NCBI RefSeq assembly: GCF_000382285.1
Contig: NZ_KB907927.1
Coordinates: 1-64,000 of the forward strand
Length of the DNA stretch: 64,000 bases
Direction: 5' to 3'
Source: Solimonas variicoloris DSM 15731
GTDB lineage: Bacteria > Pseudomonadota > Gammaproteobacteria > Nevskiales > Nevskiaceae
The first letter of the stretch is position 1; every line of letters begins with the position of its first letter. A model generated the notes under the pieces. It searched no databases. It was not told the DNA's origin and saw only the letters and a program-made list of their open reading frames with translations. Of this stretch, positions 1 through 8,284 are shown one piece after another. The translations under genes and the position numbers were made by a program.

Positions 1-228
1 CAGCTGCTTGAGCCGGTCCTGCTCGGCCGTCGTCACGCCGGGCCGCAGCCCGTGGTCCCGCTCATGCCGGCGAACCCACAGCCGCAGCGTCTCGGCCTCG
101 CAGCCGATCTTCGCCGCAATCGACTGGATCGCCGCCCACTGCGATCCGTGCTCGCCACGGTGCTCGAATACCATCCGCACCGCGCGCTCCCTGACCTCCG
201 GTGAATACCGCGTCTGCTTCTTGCTCAT
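1..228 (-). CDS. IS3-family transposase OrfA, 3' end outside window
   Basis: This is the N-terminal 76 residues of an IS3-family OrfA, the DNA-binding helix-turn-helix protein that is fused to OrfB by programmed frameshifting to give the active transposase. The visible sequence starts [20 protein letters not shown] and continues through the characteristic stretches [25 protein letters not shown] and [13 protein letters not shown], which are the HTH_Tnp_1 type fold. The start is the ATG ending at 228, close behind the terminal repeat, as in other members. The reading frame is open to the window edge, so whether the element is intact is unknown. Confidence 0.9.
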   Translation of the reverse strand, partial: MSKKQTRYSPEVRERAVRMVFEHRGEHGSQWAAIQSIAAKIGCEAETLRLWVRRHERDHGLRPGVTTAEQDRLKQL

Positions 229-278
229 AGCTCCATCCTCTCAAAGAGTGGAGCCTCCGAGATAGTCGGGGCGGTTCA
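1..278 (-). mobile_element. IS3-family insertion sequence, left end only
   Basis: The right boundary at 278 is the outer end of the element. Read on the minus strand it begins TGAACCGCCCC, typical of IS3-group terminal repeats, and is followed 50 bases later by the orfA start. The remainder of the element (rest of orfA, orfB transposase, other terminal repeat) lies outside the window. It sits inside the OLD-family gene that runs up to position 279, so it is an insertion that broke that gene. The 3-bp target duplication usual for this group cannot be checked from one end. Confidence 0.85.
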
Positions 279-1315
279 GTTCGCGTCGCCGCCGGCTCCG
301 GTGCAGCCTTCGCGCGTTCAGCTTTCAAATTATCTGAGATGACCTTGATTAGTGCGAATGTGAGCGCGCGCTGAAGCCCATGCCCCTTTCGTCGAATATC
401 TGTTCTTACGCCGTCATTGATCCAGACTTGCGTATTGGCCCTGAATACGTCGTCGATATTGGGCGGAATAACTTCAACATCAATCTCTGCTCCCCACGAG
501 TTCAGTTCGGCGCTGAGCGCCTTCTCAAAATTAACTAGTTCTTCAGGGCGATGGGGATTGTCGTGACCCTCGTCATTCAGTCGATTGAGCGTACTGAACA
601 ATGAAGAGAGCTTGGCCTTCGTGTCTTTCCAGTCTGGATTGTTCGCAGACATCGACTCAATAATGCTGGAATACAACTTCCCGAATGCGCTTGCCTCTTT
701 TGACGAGAAGTCGTCCGTGGCATCTTTGACCGCTGGGATGAAATAGATGTCTCCAAAAATGCCTTTTGCAACTGACTTCAGACCGAGAAAGTTTGTTTCC
801 TCGATTTCGAAATTGAATGCAATGGCGCCTTGGTTCTGCTCAATGTACTTCGTCTGAGCATCCACGATGTCTTGCTTTGTTAGTCTCCCAGTGGCGGGAA
901 GTAATGGGTGAAACGGCAAGCTTTCAGCAACCTCTCTCTTCGATAGAGTGGAGGCGTTCGCTTCGCGTAGCCATTCCTCAGTCGGGTTCTGAATGTAGCC
1001 GCGATATTCAAAGCTGCCGCCAACATATGCAAACTTGCGAACCCTTATTGATCCCCCCGCCGTCAGGTATTTCTTGAAGGTCGTCTTGTCTGTTTGGTCG
1101 AGATCGCCGAATGTGATTTCAACGAACAGTTCCTGCGCCCCTCTGTTGAAATCCAGGTCTTGGGGCTTGATCTCTCCGAAGAAGAACAGCAAAGCAGAAA
1201 GGACGTTCGATTTACCGTGATTGTTCTGGCCGATGAAGATCATCAGATCCTGGAACGCAATTTCGAGATACTTGATCGAGCGCCAATTGGAAATGGCAAG
1301 GGATTCAATCTTCAT
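279..1315 (-). pseudogene. OLD-family ATPase/nuclease, truncated by the IS element
   Basis: This is the N-terminal part (about 345 residues) of an overcoming-lysogenization-defect (OLD) family protein. These proteins combine an ABC-type ATPase with a TOPRIM nuclease and often act in phage defence. The start MKIESLAISNWRSIKYLEI is the usual RecF/SMC-like strand, and the Walker A is GQNNHGKS near residue 35. The signature-like GHGLQRALTFAL lies close to the break. Walker B and the TOPRIM domain are absent: at position 279 the frame enters the IS3 element, giving a nonsense tail that stops at 62. The rest of the gene may continue beyond the element. Base composition by eye is close to half G+C, against roughly two thirds in the neighbours, which suggests recent acquisition. 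The exact OLD subclass (stand-alone or Gabija-like) cannot be told. Confidence 0.85.
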
Positions 1316-1470
1316 GGACGATCCTCAAGAAGCCCAACAGCTAATAGCCGGACGCCGGGGTCAGCGTATTCACTCCGCACATAACGGCGGATAATTCGGA
1401 TAAGCGATTGATCCCTATAACCCGTTTCCTCGCGAGGCCTTATAAGCACGCTGAGCAATCCCCGCCTCAT
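1312..1470 (-). CDS. Short hypothetical ORF coupled to the OLD-family gene
   Basis: This is a 52-codon frame ending with a TGA that overlaps the ATG of the OLD-family gene (ATGA), an arrangement typical of translational coupling. The product contains RRYVRSEYADPGVRLLAVG, and I recognise no family. The frame stays open a further 38 codons upstream to 1584, but that part reads like GC-rich noise. It may be the C-terminus of a partner gene whose 5' part was lost when the low-G+C segment joined the chromosome, or chance. Composition matches the OLD gene, not the tolB-like gene to its right. Confidence 0.3.
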   Translation of the reverse strand: MRRGLLSVLIRPREETGYRDQSLIRIIRRYVRSEYADPGVRLLAVGLLEDRP

Positions 1471-1597
1471 GATGCCGTATCGATCAGTGCTCTGTCCCGT
1501 GAGATGGTGAGGCAGACGCACGCAACAGCCCGACCGAACGATTCGGCGCGACCGTCCGCTTTGGGCTGAATGCAGCCTATCCAACCCGGCCGCACTC

Positions 1598-2494
1598 TTA
1601 TCGCGCCCAATCCGTTTCCTGCACTTCCATCGCCGTGCTCGTCATCACCCGCGGTACGCCGTCGAACGTCAGCATGGCGAGATGGCCGCTTTGCGAATAG
1701 AGCAGCGCATCGCCGGTCGGCGAGAAGCTGGGGCCGCTGTCGCGGGGGCCTTGGGTCAGCAACTCGGTCTGGCCGGTCGAGATGCGGACGCGGGCGATGC
1801 GCAGTAGGCCTTCGCTGTTGCTGACGTAAGCGATCGATTTTCCGTCCGGCGACCAGCGCGGGCGCATGTTCTGGCCTTCGCGGGTCAGCATGCGTGGCTC
1901 GCTGCCGTCGGCGTTCATCAGCCAGATCTGCGGCGTGCCGCTGCGGTCGGAGGTGAAGGCGATGCGGCGGCCGTCCGGCGACCACGAGGCTTCGGTGTCG
2001 ATGGCCGGCGAGTCGGTCAGCTTGCGGACGTCGTCGAAGGTTTTGGTTTCCTTGTGCGGGTCGATCAGGGCGATGTCGGTGTTGCCTTTGCCGTCGCTGA
2101 TCGTCATTGCCAGCGTATTGCCGTCGGGCGACCACGCAGGCGAGCCGTTGATGCCGGGCAGGAACGTGATGCGCCGGAGGGCGCCGCTCGCCAGCTCGTA
2201 GAGGTAGAGGCCGGCCTGGCCGCGGTCGTAGGCGACGAGGGCGATGCGCCGCCGGTCCGGCGACCAGGCCGGCGACATCAGCAGGGCATCGGAGCGCATG
2301 ACGGCGCGCGGTTCGCTGCCGTCGGCCTCGGCGATCACCAGCTGCCAGCGCCGTGTCTGGCCGTGATCGACGGCGTCGATGTAGGCAATCTTGCTGCCGG
2401 GCGTGATGTCGGCGTCATCTCCGGCCGTGGCCGGCAGTGCCCCGAGACTCAGTGCCGCCAGCAGGGTTTTCAGCAGCGTCTTCGTCTTCGGCAC
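1598..2494 (-). CDS. TolB-like WD40/PD40 beta-propeller protein, exported
   Basis: The protein is about 298 residues, predicted periplasmic. The start chosen is GTG at 2494, giving a compact signal peptide (KTKTLLKTLLAALSLGALPATAG). An ATG at 2527 would add 11 residues in front. The mature part is made of repeated PD40 blades with the hallmark W-S-P-D-G/R (for example PAWSPDRRRIALV, ASWSPDGRRIAFTSD, PRWSPDGKSIAYVSN), five to six in number. It resembles the propeller of TolB but lacks TolB's N-terminal domain, and there is no tol-pal operon next to it. A role as an envelope protein-interaction platform is inference. It stands alone, with a cytochrome gene upstream on the same strand. Confidence 0.75.
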   Translation of the reverse strand: MPKTKTLLKTLLAALSLGALPATAGDDADITPGSKIAYIDAVDHGQTRRWQLVIAEADGSEPRAVMRSDALLMSPAWSPDRRRIALVAYDRGQAGLYLYELASGALRRITFLPGINGSPAWSPDGNTLAMTISDGKGNTDIALIDPHKETKTFDDVRKLTDSPAIDTEASWSPDGRRIAFTSDRSGTPQIWLMNADGSEPRMLTREGQNMRPRWSPDGKSIAYVSNSEGLLRIARVRISTGQTELLTQGPRDSGPSFSPTGDALLYSQSGHLAMLTFDGVPRVMTSTAMEVQETDWAR

Positions 2495-2668
2495 GGCGTC
2501 ACCGTCAGTCAATTGGGTGACCGGCATTATGTGAGGCCACACCGAACCCGTCATGCCTCCGGCGGCATGATTTGCGAGCGGGCGGCGGGCTGCTCGCCTG
2601 CGGTGTGCGTCGCGCAAGAAAAAGCCGGACGGCGCCGTTCGGCGTCCGCCCGGCTGGCGGGGAAAGAC

Positions 2669-3040
2669 TTACTTCAGACTCAGGATCCAGTCGACCAGCT
2701 GCTTGACGTCCTCGTCCGAGAGCTTGACGCCGCGCACCGCCGGTGCCGGCATCTGGCCGGGCCAGGGGCCGCTCTTCCAGTGCATCTCGGTGCCGTGCGC
2801 GACCGCGTCGCGCAGGAAGATGTCGCCGTTCTTGCGCGAACGGTTGCGGCGCGAGATTTCGAGGAACGACGGACCGATCACTTCGTGACGTACGCCGTGG
2901 CAGCGCAGGCAGTCCTTCTCGTTGGCCAGCGCCTCGCCCGGGCTCATCGGCTCGGACGGCTTTTCGGTCGACTTGTCGGCCGCGAACGCGGGGCCGGCGG
3001 CTGCCAGCATCAGCAGTGCAGATGAAACCAGAATCCGCAT
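2669..3040 (-). CDS. Small periplasmic cytochrome c (class I, c551-like)
   Basis: The product is 123 residues, with a signal peptide (MRILVSSALLMLAAAGPAFA) and one haem-attachment motif CLRCH at residues 44-48. A likely distal methionine ligand is Met97 in the GQMPAP segment, and a C-terminal amphipathic helix is present (DVKQLVDWILSLK), so the layout matches class I cytochromes of the c551/c552 type. It would be a periplasmic electron carrier. The start is supported by a strong ribosome-binding site (GGGAGGAG) just upstream of the ATG at 3040. No oxidase or reductase gene is adjacent, so its redox partner cannot be inferred from context. Confidence 0.9.
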   Translation of the reverse strand: MRILVSSALLMLAAAGPAFAADKSTEKPSEPMSPGEALANEKDCLRCHGVRHEVIGPSFLEISRRNRSRKNGDIFLRDAVAHGTEMHWKSGPWPGQMPAPAVRGVKLSDEDVKQLVDWILSLK

Positions 3041-3325
3041 GGTTGCTCCTCCCAGTGTTATTTTGCCTTTTGGCTTTTCTATCATAACCCTCGCCATCGG
3101 CGACGCCATGACGGCGGTCAATCCCGGGCCGTGGCGGCGGCGCCTGCCGCGATTGCTGCGCCCACGGCCTTGCGGCGAGAATGCCGCGGCGCCCCTCCTG
3201 CGCTCACTTTTTCGCAACCGCATGCACCCAGGTTCCGCTGCTCCGGCCCGCCGGCCGCTCCCCGAGGCCGGCCCTGAGTTGCCGCAGCGCCATGCCCGGC
3301 CGCCGGCCTGCGGCGGCACCCGGCG

Positions 3326-5026
3326 ATGAACGGCAACGGCGAACGCTTCGGCCGCGAGGCCTGGCTGCGCGTCGCGCGCTACCTGCGGCTGTTCGTGGCG
3401 ACGCCGGAGGGCCTCAAGGCACTGGCGATGCTGGGCCTGCTGGTCGCCTCGCTGATCTCGTTCAACGCGCTCAATGTGTTGAACAGCTATGTCGGCCGCG
3501 ACTTCATGTCGGCGATCGAGCGTCGCGATTTCGCCGCCTTCATCCGCGAGGCCTGGCTGTACGTGGCGGTGTTCGCCGCCTCGACGGTGGTCGCCGTGAC
3601 CTGGCGCTATCTGGAGGAACGGCTGGCGCTGTTGTGGCGCACCTGGCAGACGCGGCAGCTGCTCGACCGTTACCTCGCGCAGCGTCGCTATTTCCGCATC
3701 GAGGAGAACGGCCAGCTGCTGAACCCGGACCAGCGCATCGCCGAGGACGTGCGCTCGTTCACGACGACTTCGCTGTCGTTCCTGCTGCTGGTACTCAACG
3801 CCTCGTTCACGATCATCGCCTTCTCCGGCGTGCTGTGGTCGATCAGTCCGCAGCTGTTCATCGTCGCCGTCACCTACGCGCTGGCGGGCTCGCTGATCGC
3901 GGTGCTGCTCGGCCGGCGCCTGATCGGCCTCAACAGCGCGCAGCTCGACAAGGAAGCGAACTTCCGCACCGAGCTGATCCTGGTCCGCGACAACGCCGCG
4001 CCGCTGGCGCTGACGCACGGCGAGGAGCACGAGCACCGGCGGCTGTTGCAGCGGCTCGGCGCGATCGTCGACAACACGCGGCGGATGATCTCGATCAACC
4101 GCAATCTCAACGGCTTCACCAACGGCTACAACTACCTCGTGCAGATCATCCCGACGCTGATCGTCGCGCCGATGTTCATCCGCGGCGAGGTGCAGTTCGG
4201 CGTCGTCACGCAGGCGGCGATGGCGTTCTCGACGCTGATGGGCGCGTTCTCGATCGCCATCACTCAGTTCCAGTCGATCTCGACCTACGCGGCGGTGGTC
4301 GGCCGTCTCGGCAAGCTGGCGGAAGCGCTGGAGCAAGCCGGTCCGCATCCGACCGCGCTTGAGATCCGCGAAGAGGATGGCCGGCTGGCTTACGAAGGCC
4401 TGAGCCTGCGTCGTCCCGACGGCCGCCTGCTGCTCGACCAGCTGACGCTGGCGATCGACGCCGGCGCGCGCGTGCTCGTCACCGGCACCTACGGCCACGC
4501 CAAGGTCGCGCTGTTCAAGGCCACCGCCGGGCTGCTGGCCGAAGGCGAGGGCGAGGGCCGCATCGTGCGGCCCGGCGCCGAGGGCATTCTGTTCGTGCCC
4601 GACATGCCGTTTCTGCCGCGCGGCAGCGTGCGCGAGCTGCTGCGCCGTGACGACGGCCGCGACGCCGGCGTCGACAGCGAGATCTGGGCGGCCCTCGAGC
4701 AGATGCATCTCGACGCCGCGGTCCGGCAGGCCGGCGGCCTCGACGCCGAGCACGACTGGAGTGGCCTGCTCGGTGCCGGCGAGCAGCTGTCGATGGCGGT
4801 CGTGCGCGTGCTGCTCGACCGCCCGCAGTTCGTGTTCTTCGACCGCATGAGCCTGGCGTTCCATCCCGACCAGGTCGCGCGCGTGCTGCAGGCGGTCGCC
4901 GCCAGCGGCATCGGCTACCTCGTGCTCGGCAAGCCCGAGGACGTGGCCGGCGGCTACTTCAACGCGCTGCTCGACATCGACGGCGAGGGCCGCTGGACCT
5001 GGCGGCCGCTGAGCGCCGTCAGGTAG
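3326..5026 (+). CDS. YddA/SbmA-BacA-type ABC transporter with degenerate ATPase domain
   Basis: This is a 566-residue fused permease-ATPase protein. Residues 1-330 form the SbmA/BacA-like membrane domain with about six hydrophobic segments. It includes the family block around LLNPDQRIAEDVRSFT and the long helix EANFRTELILVRDNAAPLAL. Residues 350-560 align with an ABC domain, but its motifs are worn: the Walker A position reads GTYGHAKVA instead of GxxGxGKS/T, the signature is LGAGEQLS, and the Walker B (FVFFDRMSL) lacks the catalytic glutamate. Family members with intact motifs (YddA) are thought to move peptides or vitamin-B12-like molecules. This one may bind but not efficiently hydrolyse ATP, or may work like SbmA, which lacks an ATPase domain. 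Its 3' end overlaps the converging GH94 gene by 8 bases. Confidence 0.85.
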   Translation: MNGNGERFGREAWLRVARYLRLFVATPEGLKALAMLGLLVASLISFNALNVLNSYVGRDFMSAIERRDFAAFIREAWLYVAVFAASTVVAVTWRYLEERLALLWRTWQTRQLLDRYLAQRRYFRIEENGQLLNPDQRIAEDVRSFTTTSLSFLLLVLNASFTIIAFSGVLWSISPQLFIVAVTYALAGSLIAVLLGRRLIGLNSAQLDKEANFRTELILVRDNAAPLALTHGEEHEHRRLLQRLGAIVDNTRRMISINRNLNGFTNGYNYLVQIIPTLIVAPMFIRGEVQFGVVTQAAMAFSTLMGAFSIAITQFQSISTYAAVVGRLGKLAEALEQAGPHPTALEIREEDGRLAYEGLSLRRPDGRLLLDQLTLAIDAGARVLVTGTYGHAKVALFKATAGLLAEGEGEGRIVRPGAEGILFVPDMPFLPRGSVRELLRRDDGRDAGVDSEIWAALEQMHLDAAVRQAGGLDAEHDWSGLLGAGEQLSMAVVRVLLDRPQFVFFDRMSLAFHPDQVARVLQAVAASGIGYLVLGKPEDVAGGYFNALLDIDGEGRWTWRPLSAVR

Positions 5027-8000
5027 GCGGCGCGCGTCCCTCGGCGGCGCCGAGGTCGAGCGTGACGCGGTGTGTGCCGCCATCGTCGCGCAGCGGCACG
5101 CGGGCGACGCCGTTCTCGATCGTCAGCGCGGCGCCGTCGAGCGTCGCTGCGATCACCGCCTCGGCGCAGTGCTGCGGGTTGCGGACCTCGATCGCGTAGC
5201 GCGTAGCGCGGCCGGGAATGCGGTAGTCGATGCGGTAGCCCGGCCAGTCGTCCGGCACGCAGGGCTGCAGGCGCAACGTGCGGCCGCTTTCGAGCGCGAG
5301 GCCGAGCACCGATTCGATCGCGACCCGGTAGGCCCAACCGGCCGAGCCGGTGTACCAGGTCCAGCCGCCGCGGCCGGCATGCGGGGCGACGCTGTAGATA
5401 TCGGCGGCGATCACGTAGGGCTCGACCTGATAGCGGGCGATCGCCTCGGCGTCGCGCGTGTGCCACAGCGGTCCGAGCCGCGCGAGCAGCGCGGCGGCGC
5501 GCTCGCGGCGGCCGAGCGCGGCAAAGGCGGCGACCGCCCAGCAGGCCGCGTGCGTGTACTGGCCGCCGTTTTCGCGCACGCCGGCGACGTAGCCCTTGAT
5601 GTAGCCGGGATCCTCGGCGGCGTCGACGAAGGCCGGCGTCAGCAAGCGGATCAGGCCGTGTTCGTCGTCGACGAGCTGCGCCTCGACGGCGTCCATCGCC
5701 TGCGCGGCGCGGGCCGGCGGCGCGATGCCGGACAGCACCGCCCAGGCCTGCGCGAGGCCGTCGATGCGGCATTCCGATGCGCTGTGCGTGCCGAGCGGCG
5801 TGCCGTCGTCGTAGTAGGCGCGGCGATACCAGGCGCCGTCCCAGCCGCTGTCGTTGAGCGCCAGCGCGAGCCGTTCGCGGTAGGCGGCACAGCGCTGCGC
5901 GCGGGCGACGTCGCCGCGCGCCTGCGCGAGCGGGATGAAGCCGGCGAGGATCTCGCAGAGGAAGAAGCCGAGCCACACGCTCTCGCCATGACCCTCGCGG
6001 CCGACGCGGTTCATGCCGTCATTCCAGTCGCCGGTGCCCATCAGCGGCAGGCCGTGCGCGCCGGTGCTCAGCGAGCGCTCGATGGCGCGCGCGCAATGTT
6101 CGTAGACGCTCGCGCTTTCGGCGCCGCTCGCGAACGCCGCGTAGCGCTCGTCCTCGCCGGCGGCGAGCGGGGCACCGCTGAGAAACGGCACCAGCTCGTC
6201 GAACACGGTGGCGTCGCCGGTTTCGCGCACGTAGCGCAGGGCCACGAACGGCAGCCACAGCAGATCGTCGGAGAAGCGCGTGCGCACGCCGCGCGGCGGC
6301 GTTTCCTCGTGCCACCAGTGCAGCACGTCGCCCTCGGCGAACTGGCGGCTGGCGTGCAGCAGGATCTGCGCGCGCGTCAGCTGCGGCCACAGCAGGCTCA
6401 GGTTGCCGGCGTCCTGCAGCTGGTCGCGAAAGCCGTAGGCGCCGCTCGACTGATACAGCGCGCTGCGCCCGTGGATGCGGCAGGACAGCGCCTGGTACGG
6501 CAGCCAGCCGTTGAGCATCGCGTCGATCTCCGGCGACGGCGTCTGCACGCGCAGGCCGTCGAGCCCGTCGCGCCACGCGGCGCAGGCCGCAGTGTAGGCG
6601 GCGTCGACCGCGCCGGGTCGCCGGTACGCAGCGAGCAGACGTTCGAGTTCATCGGCGTCGGCGGCGGCGCCGAGGGCGATGCAGCAGTCGATGCTGCCGC
6701 CGGGCGGCAGACGCAGTTCGATCTGCTGCGCGAAGCAGGGATCGAGCCCGGCGCCGAACGGGCCGTCGAGGCGCGCATCGCCGAGCGCGCGCGGCGCGCG
6801 CGGGCTGCCGCCGATGCCGAGGAAGTGCGCGCGGTCGGCGCCGCTGCCGAGCGTTTCGCCGTCGCCGAGAGTCAGCGCGAAGGCGATCGGGCCGCCGTCG
6901 CGTTGTGCGCAGAGCACGCCGTCGGCGTGCCAGCTGCGCACGCCGGCGGCGTCCGGCAGCGTGCCGAGCACGAGGCGCTGGTAGGCGAACAGCGACAGGC
7001 GGCGCGGTCGCGCGCCGTCGTTGCGCAGGCGCAGTCGCACCAGCTTGAGCGGGTCCTGCGCGGCGACGAAGACGGTGGTCTCGTGGTGCAGGTCGTCGGC
7101 CCGCAGTTCGTAGCGCGAGTAGCCGAAGCCGTGGTGGACCTCGTAGGGCTGTGCGGCCGGCACCGGTCCCGGCAGCGGCGACCAGCGGTGGCCGTCGTCC
7201 TCGTCGCGCAGGTAGAGGGCCTCGTCGTGCGGATCGCCGACCGGGTCGTTGGCCCAGGGCGTCAGGCGCCCGGCCTGGCTGTTGCCGGCCCAGGTGCAGG
7301 CCGCACCGGTTTCGCTGAGCATCGTGCCGAAGCGCGGATTGGCGATGACGTTGATCCACGGCATCGGCGGCAGGCGCAGACCGTCGGCGCCGGCTTCGAG
7401 CGTGATGTGGTATTCGCGGCCGTCGGCGCTGAAGCCGGAGCGGATCGCGCAGGACGCGACGCCGGGCTCGGCGAGCGGCGCGGCGGCGCTGGCATCCGCG
7501 GCGTGACGCTGCAGCAGCAGGCGCGCGCCGTCGGGGTCGGCGGCGGCGCCGAGCAGGAAGTCCAGCGTGCGCGTCTCGCCGGGCGCGAGCTCGACCTGCG
7601 TGCGCAGGCAGAACGCGGCGTCGAGCACGTTGCCGACCGTGCCGCGCAGATCGAGCGCCGGCTGCGCGACGCCGCGGCCGCGGCCGATGCAGCGCGCGCG
7701 GTCGGTCTCCCACTGCAGGATCGGCGCGCCGCGCAGCGTGTGGAACAAGGTCGGCCAGTGCTCGCCGGCGGCGCGCGGCCGGCGCTGCGCGAACAGGGCG
7801 GCGGGCGCAGCTTGCCACGCGGTCTGCACGAACAGCTTGAGGAACGCGGGATGGCCGAGGTCGGCCTGCGGCGGTGCCAGTGCGACTTCGAGCAGGCTGG
7901 TCAGCTCGATGCGGCGACGGCGTGGCGAGTCGTTGCGCAGCTGTAGGCGGCGGCGTTCGACGCTGTCGTCGATCAGCTCGACGTCGAGCGTCGTCGCGAT

Positions 8001-8282
8001 GCCGGCGCCGCGGCGCACGATGCGCAGGCGCTGCGGCTGGGCGTCGAAGGCGTAGTGCTCGGGCACGGTCGCCGTCGGCCGCTGCGCCGCCGACCAGAGG
8101 CGGCCGTCGTCGAGATCGCGCAGATAGATGAAGAAGCCGTGCGCGTCCTCGACCGGGTCCGCGGCCCAGCGGTTCAGCGCCAGGCCGTTCCACAGCGAGC
8201 CGCCGCCGCCGGCCTCGCCGAGGTGGACGCGGTACTCGCCGCGCGCGAGTTCGTGCAGCGGGGTCGTGGAGGAAGCATTCAT
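5019..8282 (-). CDS. GH94-type glycoside phosphorylase-like protein (NdvB C-terminal module type)
   Basis: The product is 1087 residues and probably cytoplasmic (no signal peptide). It has two copies of the beta-sandwich domain found in cyclic beta-1,2-glucan synthase NdvB. They are recognisable by the paired segments EYRVHLGEAGGGGSLWNG near residue 15 and EYHITLEAG near residue 330, each followed by a D-P-V-x-D and YLRD block. An (alpha/alpha)6 catalytic domain follows. The GH94 catalytic region GTGDWNDGMNRVG is present with the general-acid aspartate, as are ESVWLGFFL and the later GGQYTHAACW and GGWTWYTGSAGW motifs. The glucosyltransferase (GT84) domain of NdvB is missing, so it resembles stand-alone oligosaccharide phosphorylases. 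The substrate could be a beta-1,2- or beta-1,3-glucan but is not determined by sequence reading. It lies 2 bases downstream of the discoidin/glycosidase gene, so the two are co-transcribed. Confidence 0.8.
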   Translation of the reverse strand: MNASSTTPLHELARGEYRVHLGEAGGGGSLWNGLALNRWAADPVEDAHGFFIYLRDLDDGRLWSAAQRPTATVPEHYAFDAQPQRLRIVRRGAGIATTLDVELIDDSVERRRLQLRNDSPRRRRIELTSLLEVALAPPQADLGHPAFLKLFVQTAWQAAPAALFAQRRPRAAGEHWPTLFHTLRGAPILQWETDRARCIGRGRGVAQPALDLRGTVGNVLDAAFCLRTQVELAPGETRTLDFLLGAAADPDGARLLLQRHAADASAAAPLAEPGVASCAIRSGFSADGREYHITLEAGADGLRLPPMPWINVIANPRFGTMLSETGAACTWAGNSQAGRLTPWANDPVGDPHDEALYLRDEDDGHRWSPLPGPVPAAQPYEVHHGFGYSRYELRADDLHHETTVFVAAQDPLKLVRLRLRNDGARPRRLSLFAYQRLVLGTLPDAAGVRSWHADGVLCAQRDGGPIAFALTLGDGETLGSGADRAHFLGIGGSPRAPRALGDARLDGPFGAGLDPCFAQQIELRLPPGGSIDCCIALGAAADADELERLLAAYRRPGAVDAAYTAACAAWRDGLDGLRVQTPSPEIDAMLNGWLPYQALSCRIHGRSALYQSSGAYGFRDQLQDAGNLSLLWPQLTRAQILLHASRQFAEGDVLHWWHEETPPRGVRTRFSDDLLWLPFVALRYVRETGDATVFDELVPFLSGAPLAAGEDERYAAFASGAESASVYEHCARAIERSLSTGAHGLPLMGTGDWNDGMNRVGREGHGESVWLGFFLCEILAGFIPLAQARGDVARAQRCAAYRERLALALNDSGWDGAWYRRAYYDDGTPLGTHSASECRIDGLAQAWAVLSGIAPPARAAQAMDAVEAQLVDDEHGLIRLLTPAFVDAAEDPGYIKGYVAGVRENGGQYTHAACWAVAAFAALGRRERAAALLARLGPLWHTRDAEAIARYQVEPYVIAADIYSVAPHAGRGGWTWYTGSAGWAYRVAIESVLGLALESGRTLRLQPCVPDDWPGYRIDYRIPGRATRYAIEVRNPQHCAEAVIAATLDGAALTIENGVARVPLRDDGGTHRVTLDLGAAEGRAPPT

Positions 8283-8284
8283 GG

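Noticed and set aside
2669-5083. Very long open frame on the minus strand across the ABC transporter gene (N-terminal 680 residues before the cytochrome c)
   Set aside because: It is the antisense of the transporter and shows only Arg/Ala/Gln-rich sequence. Only its last 123 codons (the cytochrome, with its own ribosome-binding site and signal peptide) are real.
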